This document shows, in pieces, positions 5,338-9,969 of a stretch of DNA of 9,969 nt. Position 1 is the stretch's first letter; each line of letters starts with the position of its first letter. A model generated the notes under the pieces. The model did not search any database. It worked only from the letters and a program-made list of their open reading frames with translations, and was not told where the DNA came from. The position numbers and the translations under genes are program-made. The stretch is from an uncultured bacterium (GTDB taxonomy: Bacteria > Hydrothermota > Tepidihabitantia > Tepidihabitantales > Tepidihabitantaceae): contig CAKZPX010000096.1 in the NCBI GenBank assembly GCA_937139435.1, positions 1-9,969 on the forward strand, given 5' to 3'.

Positions 5338-8178
5338 ATGCCTGATGATGTAATTTCAGTTAGCGGGGCAAGAGAGCACAACCTGAAGAATATCAGTATT
5401 GATATCCCGAGGAATAAACTGGTGGTGATAACCGGCATCTCTGGTTCTGGGAAGTCGTCGCTGGCGTTTGACACCATTTACGCTGAGGGGCAGAGGCGGT
5501 ATATTGAGTCGCTGTCCGCCTATGCCCGGCAGTTTCTTGGTATGCTGGAGAAACCGAATTGTGACCAGATTACCGGGTTGTCACCAGCGATTGCCATTGA
5601 GCAGCGCACCAGTGCCCGAAATCCCCGCTCAACCGTTGGGACAACAACCGAGATTTATGACTATCTCCGCCTTTTGTTTGCCCGGGTGGGGAAGCCTTTC
5701 TGTCCCGGGTGTAATAAGCCGATAAGTTCCCAGACCACAGACCAGATCGTGGATAGCCTGCTTGCCGAGCCGGAAGGCACCGGGCTGGTGGTTATGGCAC
5801 CGCTGGTAAGAGGCAGAAAGGGGGAGTATCGGGAACTTTTGAGTCAGGCAAAGCGCCGGGGTTATATCCGGGTAAGGGTGGATGGCGAGATTTATGAGAT
5901 TGACGAGGTGCCGGTGCTGGAGAAGTACAAGAAGCATAATATTGAACTGGTGATTGACCGTCTGACCGTGCGTCCGGAGACGAGAAAGCGGCTGGCAGAT
6001 TCAATAGAACTGGCAATCCGGGAGGGACAGGGAAGGTGTATTGTCCTGGTTTCTCCGGCTAAAGGGAAGACCGAGGAGAGGATATTTTCTACCGCCTTTG
6101 CCTGCGTTGAGTGTGGCTTTTCGTTTGAGGAGATTTCACCCCGGCTGTTTTCTTTTAATTCTCCTTACGGTGCCTGTCCGGAGTGTCATGGTCTGGGGAC
6201 AAAGATGGAGATTGATCCGGACCGGCTGGTGATTGACCCCAACCTTTCGGTGCTTGGTGGTGCGATCGCACCCTGGGGGGAAGCGAGGGAGCGGAGCGGC
6301 TGGTTTCTGAGTAAACTGGAGGCGCTGGCAAAGAGATACCACTTTAAGTTGAACACACCGTGGAAGGAACTGCCCGAGGTGGCAAGGCGGGTGATTCTCT
6401 ACGGCAGTGAGGAGGAGTTGCAGTTTAAATACGAGGATGACCGCTGGGAGTATTCCTGGGAGGACCGGTATGAGGGACTGGTGCCCTATCTGATGCGGGT
6501 TTATCAGGAGACCGAGTCTGATGCCCGAAGGGAGTGGGTGGAGCGGTTTATGTCGGTGTTGCCCTGTCCGAAGTGTAACGGCACCAGGTTAAAACCCGAG
6601 GCACTGGCGGTGCGCATCGCCGGTTACAATATCGTTGAGATCAGCCGTTTTTCGGTGCGGGAGGCGTATCGCTTCTTTAACGAGTTGCGGCTGGAAAAGA
6701 AGGAGGAGACGATCGCCCGGGAGGTGATTAAGGAACTGCGCCGGCGACTGGGTTTTCTGGAGGCGGTGGGGCTGGATTACCTGACCCTTGACCGAACCAC
6801 CGAGAGTCTGGGCGGTGGCGAGGCGCAGCGGGTAAGGCTGGCGACGCAGATCGGGTCAGGACTGGTAGGGGTGGTTTACATCCTTGACGAGCCATCAATC
6901 GGATTGCACCAGCGCGACAATCGCAAGTTACTGGCAACTTTACAGGGGTTGCGCGACCTGGGGAATACGGTGATTGTGGTGGAGCACGATGAGGAGACGA
7001 TACTGTCCGCCGACTGGGTCATTGACCTTGGTCCGGGTGCCGGGGCAGCCGGAGGACGGGTTGTGGCGCAGGGAAAACCTGAAGATATCAAAGCCTGTCC
7101 GGAGTCGTTGACCGGCGCCTATCTGGCGGGCAGACGCCGGATTGAACTGCCCCAGGAGCGAAGAAAACCAGCGCTGGGTTATCTGCGAGTTGAAGGGTGC
7201 CGGGAGAACAATCTGAAAAATATTGATGTTGACATCCCGCTCGGGCTTTTTGTCTGTATTACCGGCGTGTCCGGTTCGGGCAAAAGCACCCTGATTACCG
7301 ATATCCTTTATCGGGCACTGGCACGCCATTTTTACGGTGCACCGGAAAAGCCCGGTGTCCATCGCCGGATAGCAGGACTGGAGAAGATTGATAAGGTTGT
7401 GAATATTGACCAGTCACCGATCGGTCGGACGCCGCGTTCCAATCCGGCTACCTACACCAACACCTTTACCCCGATTCGGGAGTTGTTTGCCCGAACACCA
7501 GAGGCACGGGTGCGGGGGTATAAACCCGGGCGCTTTTCCTTTAATGTGCGCGGTGGTAGATGTGAGGCGTGCGCCGGTGATGGGATAATCAGGGTGGAGA
7601 TGCATTTTCTGCCTGATGTGTATGTTACCTGCGATGTGTGTAAGGGACGGCGGTACAATCGTGAGACGCTGGATGTGAAGTATAAGGGGAAAAGTATCAG
7701 TGATGTGCTGGATATGAGTGTTGACGAGGCTTATGAGTTCTTTGTTAATATTCCGCCGATTGAAAGGAAGTTAAAATTACTGAAAGAGGTCGGGCTGGGG
7801 TACATAAAACTGGGGCAGCCGGCACCAACCCTCTCCGGTGGCGAGGCGCAGCGGATAAAACTGGCGCGGGAACTGTCCAAAATCGCCACCGGTCGCACGC
7901 TTTACCTGCTGGATGAACCAACCACCGGTCTGCACTTTGAGGATGTGCGGTTGCTTTTAGGTGTCCTTGACCGGCTGGTGGCACGGGGAAACACGATGGT
8001 GGTAATTGAGCACAACCTGGAGGTAATCAAGTGTGCCGACTGGGTTATTGACCTCGGTCCCGAGGGCGGGGATGGTGGTGGACAGATAGTGTGTGCCGGG
8101 ACACCGGAGGATGTGGCAAGATGTCGTCAGTCCTGGACCGGCAAGTTCCTTAAACCACTCCTGAAGCGTGCGGGTTAA
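5338..8178 (+). CDS. uvrA: UvrABC excinuclease subunit A, DNA-damage recognition ATPase
   Basis: UvrA dimers scan DNA for bulky lesions, load UvrB and leave before UvrC cuts; cytoplasmic. The 946 residues match the family (E. coli 940). Two ABC ATPase modules are complete in outline: Walker A GISGSGKSS (33-41) and GVSGSGKST (643-651), Walker B YILDEPSIGLH (from 514) and YLLDEPTTGLH (from 856), and switch histidines in VVEHD and VIEHN. Zinc ligands are C256/C259/C280/C283 and C742/C745/C765/C768, with further CxxC pairs at 122/125 and 410/413. The odd point is the first ABC signature, which reads SLGGGEAQR (490-498) with Gly492 where UvrA normally has Ser; the second is the usual LSGGEAQR (832-839). 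The gene is otherwise intact. It has its own promoter with a possible SOS operator, no Shine-Dalgarno, and is convergent with ymdB 15 bp downstream. The sequence matches housekeeping UvrA throughout. Confidence 0.98.
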   Translation: MPDDVISVSGAREHNLKNISIDIPRNKLVVITGISGSGKSSLAFDTIYAEGQRRYIESLSAYARQFLGMLEKPNCDQITGLSPAIAIEQRTSARNPRSTVGTTTEIYDYLRLLFARVGKPFCPGCNKPISSQTTDQIVDSLLAEPEGTGLVVMAPLVRGRKGEYRELLSQAKRRGYIRVRVDGEIYEIDEVPVLEKYKKHNIELVIDRLTVRPETRKRLADSIELAIREGQGRCIVLVSPAKGKTEERIFSTAFACVECGFSFEEISPRLFSFNSPYGACPECHGLGTKMEIDPDRLVIDPNLSVLGGAIAPWGEARERSGWFLSKLEALAKRYHFKLNTPWKELPEVARRVILYGSEEELQFKYEDDRWEYSWEDRYEGLVPYLMRVYQETESDARREWVERFMSVLPCPKCNGTRLKPEALAVRIAGYNIVEISRFSVREAYRFFNELRLEKKEETIAREVIKELRRRLGFLEAVGLDYLTLDRTTESLGGGEAQRVRLATQIGSGLVGVVYILDEPSIGLHQRDNRKLLATLQGLRDLGNTVIVVEHDEETILSADWVIDLGPGAGAAGGRVVAQGKPEDIKACPESLTGAYLAGRRRIELPQERRKPALGYLRVEGCRENNLKNIDVDIPLGLFVCITGVSGSGKSTLITDILYRALARHFYGAPEKPGVHRRIAGLEKIDKVVNIDQSPIGRTPRSNPATYTNTFTPIRELFARTPEARVRGYKPGRFSFNVRGGRCEACAGDGIIRVEMHFLPDVYVTCDVCKGRRYNRETLDVKYKGKSISDVLDMSVDEAYEFFVNIPPIERKLKLLKEVGLGYIKLGQPAPTLSGGEAQRIKLARELSKIATGRTLYLLDEPTTGLHFEDVRLLLGVLDRLVARGNTMVVIEHNLEVIKCADWVIDLGPEGGDGGGQIVCAGTPEDVARCRQSWTGKFLKPLLKRAG

Positions 8179-8193
8179 ATAGTCGGTACCTGA

Positions 8194-8985
8194 TTAATCA
8201 AGGGCGCGGTGCAGGCGCGCGATTTTTTCGGCACGTCCGGTGTCGTGGTTAATTTCAATCAGCACGCCGTTAATCCGGATGTCATCACAGGCAGGTTGCA
8301 GTCGCACCGGCACCTGCTCAATCATCCGGCGCAGCGACAGGTCTTTTTTCATTCCCAGTATAGAGTCAAAGGCACCGCACATACCAACATCGGTGATGTA
8401 GGCGGTGCCGTTGGCGAGGATTTGTTCGTCAGCGGTCTGGATATGGGTGTGGGTGCCGAGAATCGCTGAAACCCGACCGTCAAGGAAGTACGCCATCGCC
8501 TTTTTTTCTGCGGTTGCCTCGGCATGGAAGTCAACGATTATCAGCGGTGTGATCAAGGCAATCTCAGTGATGACCCCATTTGCCCGCTGGAATGGGCAGT
8601 CCACCGGTTTCATAAAGACCCTGCCGACAAGGTTGATAACAGCAATCGGACGGGGTAACTGCGGGGGGTGATAAAACGCCCAGCCCCGGCCTGGCGCCCC
8701 GGCAGGAAAGTTAAGGGGACGGATGATACGTGGTTCGGTGGCGAGGTATTCCCAGATCTCGTGGCGGTCAAAGGCGTGGTCACCAGTGGTGAGGCAGTTA
8801 GCACCGCTGTTGAGCAACTCTTCGGGAATATGGGGAGTGATGCCGTAGCCTCCAGCCGCATTCTCGCCGTTAACGATGATGAAGTCAGGCGTTAGTTCGT
8901 GGCGCAGCACCGAAAGGAGCTGTTTTACCGCCAACCGACCCGCTTTACCGCAGACATCACCTAAGAAGACAACCTTTATACTCAA
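8194..8985 (-). CDS. ymdB: YmdB-type metallophosphoesterase (TIGR00282 family)
   Basis: A dinuclear-metal calcineurin-like phosphodiesterase. In Bacillus subtilis YmdB cleaves 2',3'-cyclic nucleotides and affects biofilm and motility decisions; its link to RNase Y lies in genome proximity and RNA metabolism. At 263 residues it has the usual length. By comparison with Deinococcus DR1281 the metal ligands are D10, E41, N42, H154 (DFHAEA), H179 and H181 (GTHTH). The seventh, normally Asn in GNH, is D69 here (TTGDHAFD, 66-73). Other family segments are NGENAAGGYGITP (39-51), INLVGRVFM (117-125), LDGRVSAILGTHTH (168-181) and GTAYITDVGM (193-202). The start is TTG 8985-8983, chosen because the family begins just before KVVFLGD; AAAGG lies 12 nt upstream, a weak site. 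It follows rny after 15 nt, so translation may be coupled. Confidence 0.95.
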   Translation of the reverse strand: MSIKVVFLGDVCGKAGRLAVKQLLSVLRHELTPDFIIVNGENAAGGYGITPHIPEELLNSGANCLTTGDHAFDRHEIWEYLATEPRIIRPLNFPAGAPGRGWAFYHPPQLPRPIAVINLVGRVFMKPVDCPFQRANGVITEIALITPLIIVDFHAEATAEKKAMAYFLDGRVSAILGTHTHIQTADEQILANGTAYITDVGMCGAFDSILGMKKDLSLRRMIEQVPVRLQPACDDIRINGVLIEINHDTGRAEKIARLHRALD

Positions 8986-9000
8986 GGTGCGTGATTACCT

Positions 9001-9969
9001 TTAACGGGCGTAGTCAACCGCCCGGGTCTCCCGAATAACCATTACCTTGATCTGTCCGGGGTATTTAAGTTCGGTTTCTATCTGGGCAGCGATACGTGCT
9101 GCGAGTTCTGAGGCATCCTCGTCACTGACCTTATCCGGTTCAACAAGAACCCGAATTTCCCTGCCTGCCTGCACGACATAGGCTTTCTCCACTCCGGGGA
9201 AAGATGCCGCGATCGCCTCCAGGCTTTCAATTCTTTTGATATAGGTTTCAAAACTCTCGCGCCGGGCACCGGGTCGGGAACCAGATACTGAGTCAGCAGC
9301 CGCAACCAGAAAGGCATACGGTGAATCCAGAGTGGTTTCTTCGTGATGGGCGGCAATGGCGTTAATAATCACCGTATCTTCGCCGTAGCGCCGGACAATT
9401 TCCGCACCAATCTGGGCGTGCGGTCCTTCCATTGTCTGGTCTGCTGCTTTGCCAATGTCGTGGAGGAGTCCGGCCCGTTTGGCAACCGCAGGGTCCAGAT
9501 CCAGTTCCTGCGCCATGAGAGATGCGAGGTAGGCGACCTCACGACTGTGGAGCAGGACATTCTGACCGTAACTGGTGCGATAGCGCAGACGCCCAAGTAA
9601 TTTTACCAGTTCGGGATGCAGCCCGACAATCCCCAGTTCCAGAATTACCTCCTCACCAGAATTTTTGATTATCTCTTCCATTTCCTGCTGGGTGCGGGCG
9701 ACAATCTCCTCAATCCTGGCTGGGTGGATCCGGCCGTCCGCAACCAGCCGCTCCATCGCCAGCCGGGCGATTTCCCGGCGCACCGGGTCAAATCCGGAGA
9801 TGATAATTGCCCCGGGGGTGTCATCAATCATTACTTCAACACCGGTGAGCGATTCAAAGGTTCTGATATTGCGTCCTTCACGCCCGATAATCCTTCCTTT
9901 GAGTTCGTCCGAAGGCAGGTTGACCACCGAGACGGTGGTTTCAGCGACATGGGAGATGGCGCAGCGCTG
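9001..9969 (-). CDS. rny: Ribonuclease Y (5' end beyond the right edge)
   Basis: RNase Y is a membrane-anchored endoribonuclease that starts mRNA decay and processing. The 322 residues present cover the C-terminal part of a protein usually near 510-520 residues. The missing N-terminus would carry the membrane helix and long coiled coil. The fragment opens with HVAETTVSVVNLPSDELKGR, then the KH motif GRIIGREGRNIR (25-36) and DDTPGAIIISGFDPVRREIA. The HD domain follows with H141 (HSRE), the HD pair H170-D171 in LLHDIGK, and H208-H209 (AHHEE). The tail AGREIRVLV...YPGQIKVMVIRETRAVDYAR is diagnostic. The reading frame is open to the window edge; GTG 9927 lies inside the conserved VSVVNLP block and is not the start. 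It is the upstream gene of a pair with ymdB. Confidence 0.97.
   Translation of the reverse strand, partial: QRCAISHVAETTVSVVNLPSDELKGRIIGREGRNIRTFESLTGVEVMIDDTPGAIIISGFDPVRREIARLAMERLVADGRIHPARIEEIVARTQQEMEEIIKNSGEEVILELGIVGLHPELVKLLGRLRYRTSYGQNVLLHSREVAYLASLMAQELDLDPAVAKRAGLLHDIGKAADQTMEGPHAQIGAEIVRRYGEDTVIINAIAAHHEETTLDSPYAFLVAAADSVSGSRPGARRESFETYIKRIESLEAIAASFPGVEKAYVVQAGREIRVLVEPDKVSDEDASELAARIAAQIETELKYPGQIKVMVIRETRAVDYAR

Noticed and set aside
6940..7362. 140-codon minus-strand open frame
   Set aside because: It is the antisense shadow of the UvrA linker and second Walker A region, which match the family residue by residue.
8179..8193. Bidirectional terminator between uvrA and ymdB
   Set aside because: The gap is only 15 bp and holds no hairpin with a U-run.
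9001..9927. GTG at 9927 as the start of RNase Y
   Set aside because: The frame stays open to the window edge and the upstream codons (HVAETTVSV) are conserved RNase Y sequence, so the gene is simply cut by the window.

Overview
The window is bacterial chromosome, mostly core housekeeping genes, with two small-gene or degenerate stretches in the intergenic spaces. UvrA, RNase Y, YmdB and a two-domain dihydropteroate synthase establish a bacterium. The rny-ymdB adjacency, the N-terminally extended DHPS, and promoters sitting almost on the start codon with no Shine-Dalgarno argue against a typical enteric-type proteobacterium. A little-cultivated lineage of the candidate-phylum WOR-3 kind would fit, but that is a guess from style and not from a search.

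Layout. Positions 1-1946 (minus strand) carry rocD (ornithine aminotransferase) followed by folP (cut by the left edge), transcribed leftward from a promoter near 1983-2010. Positions 2175-3002 (plus) hold a promoter and a secreted DNA/RNA non-specific endonuclease. Positions 2923-3545 are the least ordinary part. A leftward 86-codon ORF has a good promoter and ribosome binding site. Back to back with it, a rightward promoter leads into a short coding-like stretch broken over three frames. Positions 3542-4786 (minus) encode a TPR-repeat protein. Positions 4787-5337 are a 551-bp divergent intergenic region with a G/C-rich inverted-repeat cluster and, at its right end, the uvrA promoter. That promoter carries an exact CTGT-N8-ACAG palindrome over its -35 element. 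Positions 5338-8178 (plus) are uvrA. Positions 8194-9969 (minus) are rny (5' end outside the window) followed 15 nt later by ymdB, convergent with uvrA.

How the genes relate. rny and ymdB form a likely operon: RNase Y is a membrane-anchored mRNA endoribonuclease and YmdB a metallophosphodiesterase that occurs beside it in many bacteria. uvrA is the DNA-damage recognition ATPase of nucleotide excision repair and stands alone here. rocD and folP are co-directional with a 30-bp gap; no shared pathway is evident.

No mobile element, CRISPR array, tRNA or rRNA was seen. The points most worth checking are the Ser-to-Gly change in the first ABC signature of UvrA, the LexA-like palindrome in its promoter, the Asn-to-Asp change at a YmdB metal ligand, and the unexplained small genes at 2923-3545. 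No convincing new multi-gene system is visible.
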